From a bacterium (GTDB taxonomy: Bacteria > Joyebacterota > Joyebacteria > Joyebacterales > Joyebacteraceae): a stretch of DNA of 36,317 bases. How positions within the stretch are numbered: position 1 is the stretch's first letter; each line of letters begins with the position of its first letter. The translations under genes and the position numbers were made by a program. Below, one piece after another: positions 26,203 through 35,025 of the stretch. The notes below the pieces were generated by a model. That model made no database searches and was not told the origin of the DNA. It saw nothing but the letters and a program-made list of their open reading frames with translations. Where the stretch lies: NCBI GenBank assembly GCA_029990205.1, contig JAPEKQ010000021.1, forward strand, positions 1 to 36,317. The letters run 5' to 3'.

Positions 26203-28113
26203 ATGCGTAGATACACATACAATGGGTCGCGGTTCGACGTCATCGTCGTCGGGGCCGGCCACGCGGCCATCGAGGCGGCCGTCGCGGCGGCCCGGATGGG
26301 CAAGCACGTCGCCGTGGTGACGCTTTCGCTGCGTCACGCGGGGGAGATGCCGTGCAATCCGGCCGTCGGGGGTCTCGCCAAGGGGCAGCTGGTCCGGGAG
26401 ATCGACGCGCTGGGAGGCGAAATGGGCGTCCTGGCGGACCGTACGGGGCTCCAGTTCCGGATGCTCAATACCGGGAAAGGCCCCGCAGTACGGTCCCCTC
26501 GGGCGCAGGTGGACAAGGATGCCTACCGTGCCGAGGCGCTCGCGCTGCTCCGGTCGACGCCGGGCGTGACCCTGATCGAGGGCGCGGTGGCACAGATCGA
26601 TGTGGAGCGCGGTGCTGTCAGTGGTGTGACGTTGACAACATGTGGACAACTCCACTCCCCCACTGTGGTCTTGACAACAGGAACATTTCTGTGCGGTCAG
26701 CTTCACGTGGGGTCTGCCGTGCGGCCGGGCGGCCGAACCGCTGAGCCACCAGCGCGATCGCTCTCCTCGAGCCTTCGTGAACTGGGATTCGCCATCGGTC
26801 GGATGAAGACCGGAACACCGGCCAGAATCAGCGCTGAGAGCGTGGATTGGGACGAACTCCAGCGCCAGGACGGCGATGCGGAGCCGGAGCCGTTCTCCTT
26901 CCGTACACGGCTGGTGGACAGCCGGTGGACACCCGGTGCGCAGATGCCCTGCTACGTCACGAGCACGACCGCCGAGTCGCACGAGATCATCCGCGGCGCG
27001 CTCGACCGCTCCCCGCTCTTCGCCGGGACCATCACGGGCATCGGACCAAGGTACTGCCCCTCCATTGAGGACAAGGTGGTGCGGTTCCCTGAGCGCGACC
27101 GACACCGGATCATTCTCGAGCCCGAGACGCGGCGCGGCGACGTCATCTATCTCAACGGGCTCTCGACGAGCATGCCGCTCGACGTCCAGGTCGACGTGAT
27201 GCACAGCATGCCCGGACTCTCCCACGCGGAGGTGCTCAGACCCGGGTACGCGGTCGAGTACGACTATGTCGACCCGCGCGGGCTGAGGCAGAGCCTCGAA
27301 GCCGACCACATCCGCGGTCTGTTCCTCGCCGGGCAGATCAACGGAACATCGGGCTATGAAGAGGCGGCGGCGCAGGGTCTGCTCGCGGGCATCAATGCGG
27401 CCCGTCAGCTGGACGAGCAGGAGCCGCTGGTGCTCAAGCGCAGCGAGGCGTACATTGGGGTGCTCATCGATGACCTCGTCACGAAGGGCACCGATGAGCC
27501 GTATCGGATGTTCACGAGCCGGGCGGAGCACCGCCTGGTGCTGAGACACGACAACGCCGATGTGCGGCTGGCGTGGCGCGGCGCGGAGCTCGGTCTGACG
27601 CCGCCGGAGGTGGTCGATGCGGCCGAGCGGAAGATGCTCCAGGCCGACGCGGAGGTCGCCAGGCTGACGGCCGTGCCGGTGTCGCCGGAGGCCGCGAACC
27701 CCGTGCTCGAGGCCCGTGGCGCGGCGCTTCTGACCGAGCCGGTGCGCGCGATCCGCCTGCTGGGCAGGCCCGAAGTGAGCCTCGCGGACCTCTACATGAT
27801 AGCGCCACCGGACGAGCAGATGTCGGAGGCGACAGCCACCGAGGTTGAGACACGCGTGAAGTACCAGGGGTACATCGAGCGGGCACAGACGCGGATGCGG
27901 AGGCAGGCCGCGCTGGACGATCGACGCATCCCGGATGAGCTGTCGTATGAGGAGGTCCACGGACTGTCGATCGAGTCCAGGCAGAAGCTCGGCCGGATCC
28001 GGCCGGGCACGATCGGTCAGGCGAGCCGGATACCCGGAGTGACACCCGCGGATGTCGGAGTCCTGCTCGTTCATCTGAAGGCACATTCCACGGATACCAG
28101 GGAGGTCAATTGA
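26203..28113 (+). CDS. mnmG: tRNA uridine 5-carboxymethylaminomethyl modification enzyme MnmG
   Basis: A 636-residue MnmG (GidA), the FAD-dependent partner of MnmE. The FAD-binding GxGxxG motif is [15 protein letters not shown] near residue 12. Family signatures are [50 protein letters not shown] and [21 protein letters not shown]. The C-terminal helical domain ([17 protein letters not shown]...[18 protein letters not shown]) is complete. The ribosome site before the ATG at 26203 is weak. The stop overlaps the TTG start of rsmG by 3 bases, so the two are translationally coupled. Confidence 0.97.
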   Translation: MRRYTYNGSRFDVIVVGAGHAAIEAAVAAARMGKHVAVVTLSLRHAGEMPCNPAVGGLAKGQLVREIDALGGEMGVLADRTGLQFRMLNTGKGPAVRSPRAQVDKDAYRAEALALLRSTPGVTLIEGAVAQIDVERGAVSGVTLTTCGQLHSPTVVLTTGTFLCGQLHVGSAVRPGGRTAEPPARSLSSSLRELGFAIGRMKTGTPARISAESVDWDELQRQDGDAEPEPFSFRTRLVDSRWTPGAQMPCYVTSTTAESHEIIRGALDRSPLFAGTITGIGPRYCPSIEDKVVRFPERDRHRIILEPETRRGDVIYLNGLSTSMPLDVQVDVMHSMPGLSHAEVLRPGYAVEYDYVDPRGLRQSLEADHIRGLFLAGQINGTSGYEEAAAQGLLAGINAARQLDEQEPLVLKRSEAYIGVLIDDLVTKGTDEPYRMFTSRAEHRLVLRHDNADVRLAWRGAELGLTPPEVVDAAERKMLQADAEVARLTAVPVSPEAANPVLEARGAALLTEPVRAIRLLGRPEVSLADLYMIAPPDEQMSEATATEVETRVKYQGYIERAQTRMRRQAALDDRRIPDELSYEEVHGLSIESRQKLGRIRPGTIGQASRIPGVTPADVGVLLVHLKAHSTDTREVN

Positions 28114-29534
28114 GCGTCAAGAAGGGAGCCGGCAAGGGCAGGTCATCGCCCCGGGCGAAGACATCGGCCGGCCGCAAGCCGAGCGCTGGAAGGAAGCCGC
28201 GCCCGACGAAGAGCGGCACGGGACGGAAGTCCGGCGCGAGCGGCCGAAGTGGCAGCGGTCGAGGCGGCGGCAGTGGAGCGGGAGGCGGCAAGGGTCGTGC
28301 TGGTGGTGCCGGAGGCAGAGGTCGCAGCGGCGGCCGAGCTGCGGGGAGCGAGTCGAGGTCTCCGCGGCCGCGCCAGGAGCGGAAGCGTCGTCGTCCTGGC
28401 ACCGGCTCGAAGCCGGGCAGTCCGACGAGGCCGTCGGCCAGGAGAAAGCAGAGTTCGGAGACGAGGGCCGACGGGAGCAGGCGCCCCGCAAGCCGGGCGA
28501 AGCCGACCCCGAGGAGTCGCGCCGGCGCCAAGCCTGGCAGCAAGCCGGGTGGCAAGCCGCGGTCCGACAGCACCCGCGACAGCAGCAGCCGGACCAAGAG
28601 CGACGACAGGCGGAGGCCGAGCGCTGGTCCCCGGAAGAGGCGCGACGGCAAGACGAAGGCTGAGACGCGGTGGAGGCACGACACCTCTCATCTGAAGGGC
28701 AAGCGAAGGAAGCCGACGGCTCAGCAGAACGACGAGTCTGAGGCCCGGACGGCTCCCAACAGGGCATCGCGCCCGGCCGCAAGGAGGGCCGCGGCGAAGA
28801 AGCCTGCAGCGAAGAAGCCTGCGGCGAAGGCGGCGTCGGGGCGAAAGACGGCCAAGAAGGCTGGGAAGAAGGCTCCAGTACCCGTGGGAAGCCTCAATTT
28901 CAGCGTCCCGAAGGCTAGAATCGCCCATCTGGCGGGCCCCATGACCGAGGAAATGGTCGAGAAGCTCAAGAAGTACGGGGATCTGCTGCTCGAGCACGCC
29001 ACGAAGATGAGCCTGGTGTCCCGCCACGAGCTGTCACGCCTGCACATCCACGTGCTGGACTCCGCAGCGCTGCTGGCGACCCGGGAGCTGCCGATGGATG
29101 ACGCATGGACGGCGGACCTGGGCACAGGGGGCGGACTTCCGGGAGTGGTTCTGGCGATTCTGCGCCCCGAGGCGAAGATAGCGCTGGTCGACTCGAGACG
29201 GAGCCGGGTGGTCTTTCTCAAGATCGTGAAGCGCGAGCTGGAACTCGAGAACGTGGAGATCATCCACGAGCGGATCGAGGACCTCGCGAGCACGCGGAAG
29301 TTCGAGCTCTGCGTGGCCCGGGCGCTCGGCAAGGTCGAGAAGGTGCTGGTCCCGAGCCTCGATGTGGTGGCTCCAGGTGGATCTCTGGTGCTCTTCAAGG
29401 GCCCGAAGTGGAAGACGGAGCGCGAGCAGGCGATCCAGATGGCCCTGGGCGTAGGGGCTGAACTGGTCGGCGAGCAGGATGTCGAGATCCGCGGCGAGGA
29501 CAGGTCCACAACCTTCGCCGAGTTCAAGGTCTGA
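28110..29534 (+). CDS. rsmG: RsmG 16S rRNA m7G527 methyltransferase with long basic N-terminal extension
   Basis: A 474-residue protein about twice the usual RsmG length. The C-terminal ~205 residues are Rsm[22 protein letters not shown], the SAM-binding loop [31 protein letters not shown], and the C-terminal [11 protein letters not shown]. RsmG methylates G527 of 16S rRNA. The first ~265 residues contain almost only Gly, Ser, Arg, Lys, Ala, Pro and Thr, first Gly/Ser/Arg-rich and finally Ala/Lys-rich ([11 protein letters not shown]), and must be disordered and highly positive. The TTG at 28110 has a GGAGG site and overlaps mnmG. A GTG at 28883 could start a core-only product but has no good ribosome site. 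Confidence 0.88.
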   Translation: MSVKKGAGKGRSSPRAKTSAGRKPSAGRKPRPTKSGTGRKSGASGRSGSGRGGGSGAGGGKGRAGGAGGRGRSGGRAAGSESRSPRPRQERKRRRPGTGSKPGSPTRPSARRKQSSETRADGSRRPASRAKPTPRSRAGAKPGSKPGGKPRSDSTRDSSSRTKSDDRRRPSAGPRKRRDGKTKAETRWRHDTSHLKGKRRKPTAQQNDESEARTAPNRASRPAARRAAAKKPAAKKPAAKAASGRKTAKKAGKKAPVPVGSLNFSVPKARIAHLAGPMTEEMVEKLKKYGDLLLEHATKMSLVSRHELSRLHIHVLDSAALLATRELPMDDAWTADLGTGGGLPGVVLAILRPEAKIALVDSRRSRVVFLKIVKRELELENVEIIHERIEDLASTRKFELCVARALGKVEKVLVPSLDVVAPGGSLVLFKGPKWKTEREQAIQMALGVGAELVGEQDVEIRGEDRSTTFAEFKV

Positions 29535-29536
29535 GG

Positions 29537-29649
29537 CGTCTCACGTGAAACATCGAGCCTCGTGGGGGAGGTTTCACGTGAAACACTGATTCCGCGGGCG
29601 GCGTTTCACGTGAAACATGGGTGCAGCGCAGGACGTTTCACGTGAAACA
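29537..29649. promoter_or_regulatory. array of four parS centromere sites
   Basis: Four near-perfect copies of TGTTTCACGTGAAACA lie at 29537-29552 (two mismatches), 29570-29585, 29602-29617 and 29634-29649 (one mismatch each, in the first base). Start-to-start steps are 33, 32 and 32 bp, close to three helical turns. ParB, encoded 1.1 kb downstream, should bind here and spread. The first site lies 2 bases past the rsmG stop. Confidence 0.93.
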
Positions 29650-29681
29650 TCAGGCAGGCTCCTGGGAGGCTCCGAGAGCAG

Positions 29682-29698
29682 TTATCCACATATCCACA
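29682..29698 (+). promoter_or_regulatory. DnaA box pair upstream of parA
   Basis: Exact TTATCCACA (29682-29690) overlapped by ATATCCACA (29690-29698, one mismatch). Confidence 0.75.
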
Positions 29699-29737
29699 TG
29701 CGAATGAACAGACGCCAAACGCCGTCCTCACGGGCGG

Positions 29738-29753
29738 CGTTCCACGTGGAACA
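29738..29753. promoter_or_regulatory. variant parS site
   Basis: CGTTCCACGTGGAACA keeps the dyad symmetry but swaps one symmetric base pair of the parS core. It starts 104 bp from the last site of the array. Confidence 0.7.
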
Positions 29754-29783
29754 CCCCGTATCGGCTCCCGAAACGAAGAAATC

Positions 29784-29792
29784 TGTGGATAA
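29784..29792 (-). promoter_or_regulatory. DnaA box, exact, upstream of the parA promoter
   Basis: TGTGGATAA, 25 bases before the -35 element of parA. Confidence 0.75.
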
Positions 29793-29816
29793 CTCACCAA
29801 CATCCCAGATTTCCGC

Positions 29817-29844
29817 TTGACACTCCCGCGCGCTCCTGTAAGAT
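29817..29844 (+). promoter_or_regulatory. parA promoter
   Basis: Exact TTGACA (29817-29822), a 16-bp spacer and TAAGAT (29839-29844). The -10 and the 14 bases around the -35 (29812-29825) match the rpmH promoter. Confidence 0.75.
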
Positions 29845-29894
29845 GCTGGCAACTTCCCACGCCACGCGCATCAAGACGCGTGAATCCGCACGAG

Positions 29895-29903
29895 TTATCC
29901 ACA
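29895..29903 (+). promoter_or_regulatory. DnaA box, exact, in the parA leader
   Basis: TTATCCACA between the promoter and the parA start codon, 11 bases before the ATG, where bound DnaA could repress transcription. Confidence 0.75.
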
Positions 29904-29914
29904 GGTAGGGGGCT

Positions 29915-30724
29915 ATGGGGCGCATCATCGCAGTTGCGAACCAGAAGGGCGGCGTCGGCAAGACCACGACGGCAGTGAACGTGGCTGCCTGCATGGCCGT
30001 CGCTGAGCGAAAGACCCTCCTTGTAGACATCGATCCTCAGGCGAACGCCACCAGTGGCGTAGGCATCGAGAAGGGTGACATCCAGAGGAGCATCTACGAG
30101 GTGCTCATCGGTGAGGCCGACATCCACGATTCCATCACGTCGGCCCCGGACCTGCCCTATTTGCACGTACTTCCGGCCCATCAGCGCCTCATCGGCGCGG
30201 AGGTCGAGCTCGTCAACGTCATGGCCCGCGAGACCAAGCTCAAGCGAGCGCTCGAGGCCTGCCGGGACGAGTACGAGCACATCATCATCGATTGCCCGCC
30301 GTCGCTGGGGCTGCTGACCGTCAACACATTAACGGCGGCTGATACGGTGGTCGTGCCCATCCAGTGTGAGTACTACGCGCTGGAGGGATTGGGGCAGCTC
30401 CTCAACACGATCCGCCTGGTCCAGCGCAATCTGAACCAGGAACTCCGTATCGAGGGCATTCTCCTGACGATGTATGACGGGCGGCTCAATCTGGCCCGGC
30501 AGGTGGCCGAGGAGGCCCGCCGGTACTTCGGCGACCGCGTCTACCAGTCGATGATCCCCAGGAACGTCCGGCTGGGTGAAGCGCCGAGCTTTGGTCAACC
30601 GATAATCCTTTACGATATCCTCTCCGCCGGCGCGCAGGCCTACATCGCGCTCACCAAGGAGATCCTCGAAGACACGGCTCCGGAGAAGCTCGCGCCCCTG
30701 GTCAAGCAGGTGCAGCAGGGCTAG
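29915..30724 (+). CDS. parA: chromosome partitioning ATPase ParA (Soj type)
   Basis: A 269-residue chromosomal ParA. The deviant Walker A motif is QKGGVGKTTTAVN with signature Lys11 and Lys16. Walker A' is LLVDIDPQANATSGVG, and Walker B is HIIIDCPPSLGLLTVN. There is no N-terminal helix-turn-helix, so it is the short Soj type rather than the plasmid P1 type. It binds DNA nonspecifically as an ATP dimer and pulls ParB-parS complexes apart; in B. subtilis Soj also regulates DnaA. The ATG follows GGTAGGGGG. parB starts 39 bases downstream. Confidence 0.97.
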   Translation: MGRIIAVANQKGGVGKTTTAVNVAACMAVAERKTLLVDIDPQANATSGVGIEKGDIQRSIYEVLIGEADIHDSITSAPDLPYLHVLPAHQRLIGAEVELVNVMARETKLKRALEACRDEYEHIIIDCPPSLGLLTVNTLTAADTVVVPIQCEYYALEGLGQLLNTIRLVQRNLNQELRIEGILLTMYDGRLNLARQVAEEARRYFGDRVYQSMIPRNVRLGEAPSFGQPIILYDILSAGAQAYIALTKEILEDTAPEKLAPLVKQVQQG

Positions 30725-30763
30725 CGGGGCTCGTCAGACCCAGCTGTCACATGGAGGTTCTGT

Positions 30764-31660
30764 ATGGGAGGCGCCATGAAGAACAGGACAGCCCTCGGCA
30801 AGGGGCTGGGTGCGCTCATCCCCGACGCCGACGACCGCGCGACCCTCGCGCCGATGACGGGCGTCCGCGAGCTCCCCATCGAGCACATCGAGGCCAACCC
30901 CGAACAGCCCCGGACGCGATTCGACGAGGACCGCCTGGAGGAGCTGGCGGTGTCGCTCGAGCGTCACGGCGTCATCCAACCGGTCGTGGTCCGCGCGACA
31001 CCCGGTGGCGGCTACCGGCTGATCGCCGGCGAGCGTCGTCTCCGCGCGGCGCGTCTGGCCGGACTCGAGATGATCCCGGCGATCGTCCGCGACGTGGACG
31101 AGGGCGTGGGTCTCGAGATCGCGCTCGTCGAGAACCTGCAGCGCGAGGATCTCGACCCCATCGACGAGGCGCACGGCTACGAAGCGCTCATGGAGGTCTC
31201 GGGTCTGTCGCAGGCCGAGGTCGCCGACCGCGTCGGGAAGAACCGGAGCACGGTGTCCAACTCGCTCCGCCTGCTCGACCTGCCGCTGGAGATCCAGGAC
31301 ATGATCTCATCCGGCACGCTCTCGGCGGGACACGGTCGGGCCATCCTCGCCGCGGGTGACGCGGCGGCGCAGAAGAAGCTGGCGGACCGCGTCGTGAAGC
31401 GCGGGCTCTCGGTGCGCGAGGCGGAGGCCCTGGCGCGCGGTACCCTGAAACGCCGCAAGAAGTCCACGCCCAGGCGCGTGCAGAGCGATCCGGTTCTCCG
31501 GGATGTGGAGGAGCGGCTCCAGCGGATGCTCGGGACACAGGTCCGGATCGACAAGACCGGGGCCGAGGGAACCATCAGGATCGAGTTCTATTCGCAGGAG
31601 GAACTCGACCAGCTTCTGGACACGCTTCTGTCGCTCGAGTCGTCGCCCGGACGGATGTGA
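30764..31660 (+). CDS. parB: chromosome partitioning protein ParB (Spo0J type)
   Basis: A 298-residue ParB, the CTP-dependent clamp that loads at parS. The N-terminus has GKGLGALIP. The CTPase domain has IEANPEQPRTRFDE, GVIQPVVVR and the catalytic LIAGERRLRAA, followed by VENLQREDLDPIDEA. A helix-turn-helix reads LSQAEVADRVGKNRSTVSNSLRLL. The C-terminal dimer domain ends LDTLLSLE. The ATG at 30764 has GGAGG 6 bases upstream; a second ATG at 30776 also has a GGGAGG, so either start is possible. Confidence 0.96.
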   Translation: MGGAMKNRTALGKGLGALIPDADDRATLAPMTGVRELPIEHIEANPEQPRTRFDEDRLEELAVSLERHGVIQPVVVRATPGGGYRLIAGERRLRAARLAGLEMIPAIVRDVDEGVGLEIALVENLQREDLDPIDEAHGYEALMEVSGLSQAEVADRVGKNRSTVSNSLRLLDLPLEIQDMISSGTLSAGHGRAILAAGDAAAQKKLADRVVKRGLSVREAEALARGTLKRRKKSTPRRVQSDPVLRDVEERLQRMLGTQVRIDKTGAEGTIRIEFYSQEELDQLLDTLLSLESSPGRM

Positions 31661-31723
31661 TCCGGCTGCGCCGGCAGAGCGATTCGAGGGCGACGAAGAC
31701 AGCATGCTGAGTGGTGATACGGG

Positions 31724-31752
31724 TTGACTCTGTGCATTTGGTTTGTTAGTTT
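31724..31752 (+). promoter_or_regulatory. possible bactofilin promoter
   Basis: TTGACT (31724-31729), a 17-bp spacer and a poor -10 TAGTTT. The surrounding sequence is noticeably AT-richer than the genes. Confidence 0.45.
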
Positions 31753-31757
31753 CGGGT

Positions 31758-31778
31758 TCTCTCATCATGGGTGAGAGA
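31758..31778 (+). promoter_or_regulatory. inverted repeat in the bactofilin leader
   Basis: TCTCTCA/TGAGAGA, a perfect 7-bp repeat with a 7-base centre, just after the presumed transcription start. It could be an operator or a 5' stabilising stem. Confidence 0.5.
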
Positions 31779-31830
31779 CAACAAGTGGTTCGGCGCGATA
31801 CGCCCCGAACCGCCACCGCAGGGGGTTGCG

Positions 31831-32265
31831 ATGTTCACAAAGGAAGGTGATAAGCTCGTGAACGGTGTGAACACGACGATCGGTGCGGGGACCACTCTGA
31901 CCGGTGACATCAAGGTCGAGGGAAGCATCCGCGTGGACGGGGAGTACACGGGTAAGTGCGATGCGACCGACACCCTGATCATTGGTGAGACGGGCAAGGT
32001 CGAAGGCGACGCGAACGTCTCCAACGCTATCATCGGCGGCCGGATGTACGGGAACGTCTTCGCCTCAGGCAAGATCGAGCTGCAGCGCGGCTCGCAGCTT
32101 CTGGGCGACATCGAGACGCGCGGCCTCGTCATCGAGGACGGCGTTGTCTTCCAGGGCAACTGCCAGATGGGCGAGGTTGACGGCGCTCCGGTCCATCGCC
32201 GCGAGGAAACCGAGCCCGAGTACGACCTGATTGAAGAGCTGGAGGAGGACGAGGCCACCGTCTAG
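31831..32265 (+). CDS. bactofilin (DUF583) cytoskeletal protein
   Basis: A 144-residue bactofilin. The middle of the protein (about 18-110) is a run of short beta-helix rungs: TTLTGDIKVEGSIRVDGEYTGK, LIIGETGKVEGDANVSNAIIGGRMYGNV and KIELQRGSQLLGDI. The N-terminal MFTKEGDKLVNGV and an acidic C-terminal tail (EEELEEDEA type) flank it. Bactofilins form nucleotide-free filaments; in Myxococcus they scaffold ParABS, and this gene directly follows parB. The ATG at 31831 is chosen because the conserved N-terminus begins there; an upstream GTG would overlap the leader hairpin. Confidence 0.92.
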   Translation: MFTKEGDKLVNGVNTTIGAGTTLTGDIKVEGSIRVDGEYTGKCDATDTLIIGETGKVEGDANVSNAIIGGRMYGNVFASGKIELQRGSQLLGDIETRGLVIEDGVVFQGNCQMGEVDGAPVHRREETEPEYDLIEELEEDEATV

Positions 32266-32488
32266 GGGTCCCGTTCGAGCCGGCTGATCCGGGCTCTCAC
32301 GCACGTCCATGTGGACAAGTGTGTACAACCGCCCGGCGGAGCTATATCTCCTTACCATAGCGGCACTTAGCAGTTTGCCTCGAATCGGCAGAACGACGGT
32401 TATCCACCGTAGTTCGCGCGTGTCAACTGGGCGGCAGTCGCGCAAGTGCGCGTGACTTCCGAGGTTGCGCGGGGCAGAGGAGGCGCGA
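32266..32488. other. bactofilin to V-ATPase intergenic region
   Basis: No gene is seen. It holds a one-mismatch DnaA box (TTATCCACC, 32400-32408), an AT-rich patch with the inverted repeat GGAG/CTCC around CTATAT (32338-32351), and the ribosome site of the next gene. No clear promoter for the V-ATPase operon could be picked. Confidence 0.4.
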
Positions 32489-32803
32489 GTGGTCTCAGAA
32501 GCGATCCAGCAGATCAAGGACGCCGAGCGCGGAGCGGAGGAGCTCATCCGCCAGGCGCGCGCCGAGGGCAAGAAGGCGATCGCCGACGCGCACGAGGAGG
32601 CGGCGCGGCTGCTGGAAGCGATGCGTGCGAACGCGCGTGACGAGGAGAAGTCGCTCGTCGAGACCGCGCGGACGACCGCGGAGTCGGAGGCGTCGCGTAT
32701 CGTGGCCGAGAGCAAGAGCGGTGTGGAAGATGTTCGGACACGCGCGGAGTCGAAGGTGAAGGACGCAGTCTCAAAGGTCCTCGGTTCCGTCTCGGCGGGC
32801 TGA
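32489..32803 (+). CDS. V-type ATPase peripheral stalk subunit G/H
   Basis: A 104-residue, almost wholly helical protein: SEAIQQIKDAERGAEELIRQARAEGKKAIADAHEEA, rich in Ala, Glu, Lys and Arg with heptad spacing. This matches subunit G of bacterial V-type ATPases (AhaH in archaea), which pairs with subunit E to form the peripheral stalk. The GTG at 32489 follows GGAGG with a 5-base spacer. It is the first gene of the V-ATPase operon and lies 20 bases before the subunit I gene. Confidence 0.82.
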   Translation: MVSEAIQQIKDAERGAEELIRQARAEGKKAIADAHEEAARLLEAMRANARDEEKSLVETARTTAESEASRIVAESKSGVEDVRTRAESKVKDAVSKVLGSVSAG

Positions 32804-32823
32804 CCGCCCGGGAGTAGACGCGC

Positions 32824-34791
32824 ATGGCCGTAAGCCGCATGAAGAAGATCCAGCTCCTGGTTCACAAAGGAACCGGAGCCGACGTCGTGGCGGCCCTCCG
32901 AGAGGAGGGCGTCCTTCACGTTACGGAGCCGGCGGAGGAGCTGTCGCTCGTCACCACCCACGACGGGCTCAAGGACCGCGAGCGCGAGCACGCGGCCCGC
33001 ATCACGAAGCTCGAGTACATGAAGAACCTTCTTCGGCCGTACTACACCCCGTCGAAGAAGGGCCTCGACAAGATGTTCAATCCCCACATCGAAGTGACAC
33101 CCGACGACCTGGGCCGCGCCGTGGCCGAGTTCGACGTCGATGCGTGGTACGAGAAGTGCGTCGACCTCGAGGGCCGGATGCGGAGCGCGGAGGCGGAGAT
33201 CGCACGGAAGGAAGTGCTCGCGGCGGAGCTCGGTCACTGGGAGGGACTGGCCGGTTCGGTCGAGGACATCCGCGACACCAGGCACGTCCGCGCGATGCTG
33301 GTCACACTCGAGGTGCGGGAGTACGACGACTTCGTCGCGGAGCTCGCCGAGGCGGTGCCCGAGTCCGAGGTCACCGAGATCTCGCGGTCGGGCTCGACCG
33401 TCTACGCGACCGTCCTCTATATGAGAGAGAGCGAACTCGCCGCGTCACCCGTGCTCAAGCGGCACAATGTCCGCACGGCCGATCTCTCGGGCGCTACCGG
33501 CGCCCCGGCGGACGCCGCACAGCGCCTGCGTGATGAGGCCGCGGCCGGCGCTTCCTCTATAGAAGAGATGAAGAAGGAGGCGGAGGTTCTCGCCGAGAGC
33601 TACGAGCAGGTGCTCGTTGTCCTCGACGAGGCGTCGGAGAGCCTCGCGCGCGAGAGCGTCGCGACCCACTTCGGCGCGACCGAGTCGACGTATCTTATAG
33701 AGGGATGGATGCGGACGCGGGACCAGGAGCGCGTCGAGAACCGGCTCGCGGAGATCTCACCCGAGCTCGAACTCATCGCGCGCGACCCCGAGGAGGGGGA
33801 GAAGGTTCCGGTCGACCTCAGGAACAACTCGCTCGTCTCACCGTTCGAGTTCGTCACGACGCTCTACGGACGACCGATCTACGAGGAGGCCGATCCGACA
33901 CCGCTCTTGGCACCATTCTTCATCGTGTTCTTCGGTCTGTGCGTCAGCGACGGCGGGTACGGTCTCACGCTCGCGACGCTCTCGTTCTTCCTGATGACGA
34001 AGATGCCGGCGGGCGGCGGCAAGCAGCTGATGAAGCTCCTGTTCATGGGCGGACTCTCGACCGCGATCGTCGGCGCCATCACCGGCAGCTGGTTCGGCAT
34101 CGACCCGAACATCCTGCCCGAGTTCATCCGCAACGCGATCGTCATGAACCCGCTCGCCGAACCGATGAAGATGCTCAACGTCGTCTTCATCCTCGGTATC
34201 GTCCAGATCTTCACAGGGTTGGCGATCAAGATGATCGCCGACTTCAAGGACGGACGCTGGGCCGACGGCATTCTCGACCAGCTTCTCTGGATCATCTTCC
34301 TCGCGCTGCTCGTTCCGCTCGGGTACGGGTTTATCCTCGGCGGCGACGTGCCGCCCGAGATCAACGCGTTCGCGAGCAAAGGCGCGATGATCGTCGGCGC
34401 CATCGTCGTGCTGACGGGCGCGCGGAAGAACAAGAACCCGATCATGAAGCTCCTGGGCGGCGTGCTCAAGCTCTACGACATCGTCGGCTACTTCGGCGAC
34501 GTGCTGTCATACGCGCGACTGCTCGCGCTCGGGCTCGCCACCGGCGCCATCGCGATGGCGATCAACGGCGTCGCGGAGATGGCGCTCGAGATCCCGATCG
34601 CCGGTCCGGTCGCGTTCGTGCTCGTGCTCATCGGCGGGCACCTGTTCAATCTTGCGGTGAACTGTCTCGGTGGATTCGTCCACTCGGCGCGACTGCAGTA
34701 CCTCGAGTACTTCGCGAAGTTCTTCACGGGCGGCGGGAGCGCGTTCACGCCGTTCGCCAGCGCGAAGAAGTACTCGATCGTGAAGAGGTAG
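32824..34791 (+). CDS. ntpI: V-type ATPase membrane stator subunit I
   Basis: A 655-residue subunit I (a subunit). The N-terminal half (1-350) is a soluble helical domain starting MAVSRMKKIQLLVHKG, with long coiled coils that meet the peripheral stalks. The C-terminal half has about eight membrane helices beginning TPLLAPFFIVFFGLCVSDGGYG. The essential arginine is in VLSYARLLALGLATGAIA, which faces the ion site of the c-ring. The ending FTGGGSAFTPF is typical of the family. It forms the ion half-channels. The start at 32824 is supported by GGGAG and family alignment. Confidence 0.95.
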   Translation: MAVSRMKKIQLLVHKGTGADVVAALREEGVLHVTEPAEELSLVTTHDGLKDREREHAARITKLEYMKNLLRPYYTPSKKGLDKMFNPHIEVTPDDLGRAVAEFDVDAWYEKCVDLEGRMRSAEAEIARKEVLAAELGHWEGLAGSVEDIRDTRHVRAMLVTLEVREYDDFVAELAEAVPESEVTEISRSGSTVYATVLYMRESELAASPVLKRHNVRTADLSGATGAPADAAQRLRDEAAAGASSIEEMKKEAEVLAESYEQVLVVLDEASESLARESVATHFGATESTYLIEGWMRTRDQERVENRLAEISPELELIARDPEEGEKVPVDLRNNSLVSPFEFVTTLYGRPIYEEADPTPLLAPFFIVFFGLCVSDGGYGLTLATLSFFLMTKMPAGGGKQLMKLLFMGGLSTAIVGAITGSWFGIDPNILPEFIRNAIVMNPLAEPMKMLNVVFILGIVQIFTGLAIKMIADFKDGRWADGILDQLLWIIFLALLVPLGYGFILGGDVPPEINAFASKGAMIVGAIVVLTGARKNKNPIMKLLGGVLKLYDIVGYFGDVLSYARLLALGLATGAIAMAINGVAEMALEIPIAGPVAFVLVLIGGHLFNLAVNCLGGFVHSARLQYLEYFAKFFTGGGSAFTPFASAKKYSIVKR

Positions 34792-34800
34792 CAAGCACCA

Positions 34801-35025
34801 ATGTCTGATAGCAGCGGAAACTCCGACAACACCGTGTTCATCACGCTCGGTTTCATGTTCATCGGGGCAGGCGTTGTCACCACGATTACTATGGCCAAGA
34901 GAGGCGTGCCGGGTGCGGGGATCGGGATGATCGGTATCGGCATCACCTACCTGATCATCGGATACACGGCGCTCCGCGACCAGAGTTCGGACGACGCGGA
35001 CGACCAGGGCACAGGAGAACAATGA
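34801..35025 (+). CDS. small membrane protein of unknown function in the V-ATPase operon
   Basis: A 74-residue protein I do not recognise. It has a polar N-terminus, two predicted membrane helices (FITLGFMFIGAGVVTTITM and GIGMIGIGITYLIIGYTAL) rich in Gly and Ile, and an acidic tail. It begins 9 bases after ntpI and its stop overlaps the next start (ATGA), so it is translated as part of the operon. It could be an accessory or assembly factor of the ATPase, but nothing in the sequence shows this. Confidence 0.75.
   Translation: MSDSSGNSDNTVFITLGFMFIGAGVVTTITMAKRGVPGAGIGMIGIGITYLIIGYTALRDQSSDDADDQGTGEQ

Noticed and set aside
29701-29760. Possible repeat or CRISPR-like array after rsmG
   Set aside because: The repeated units are parS palindromes of 16 bp with 16-17 bp gaps; there are no spacers of CRISPR length and no cas genes.
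32305-32351. Short inverted repeats before the V-ATPase operon as a promoter or operator
   Set aside because: No paired -35/-10 elements at proper spacing could be found, and repeats this short are expected by chance.
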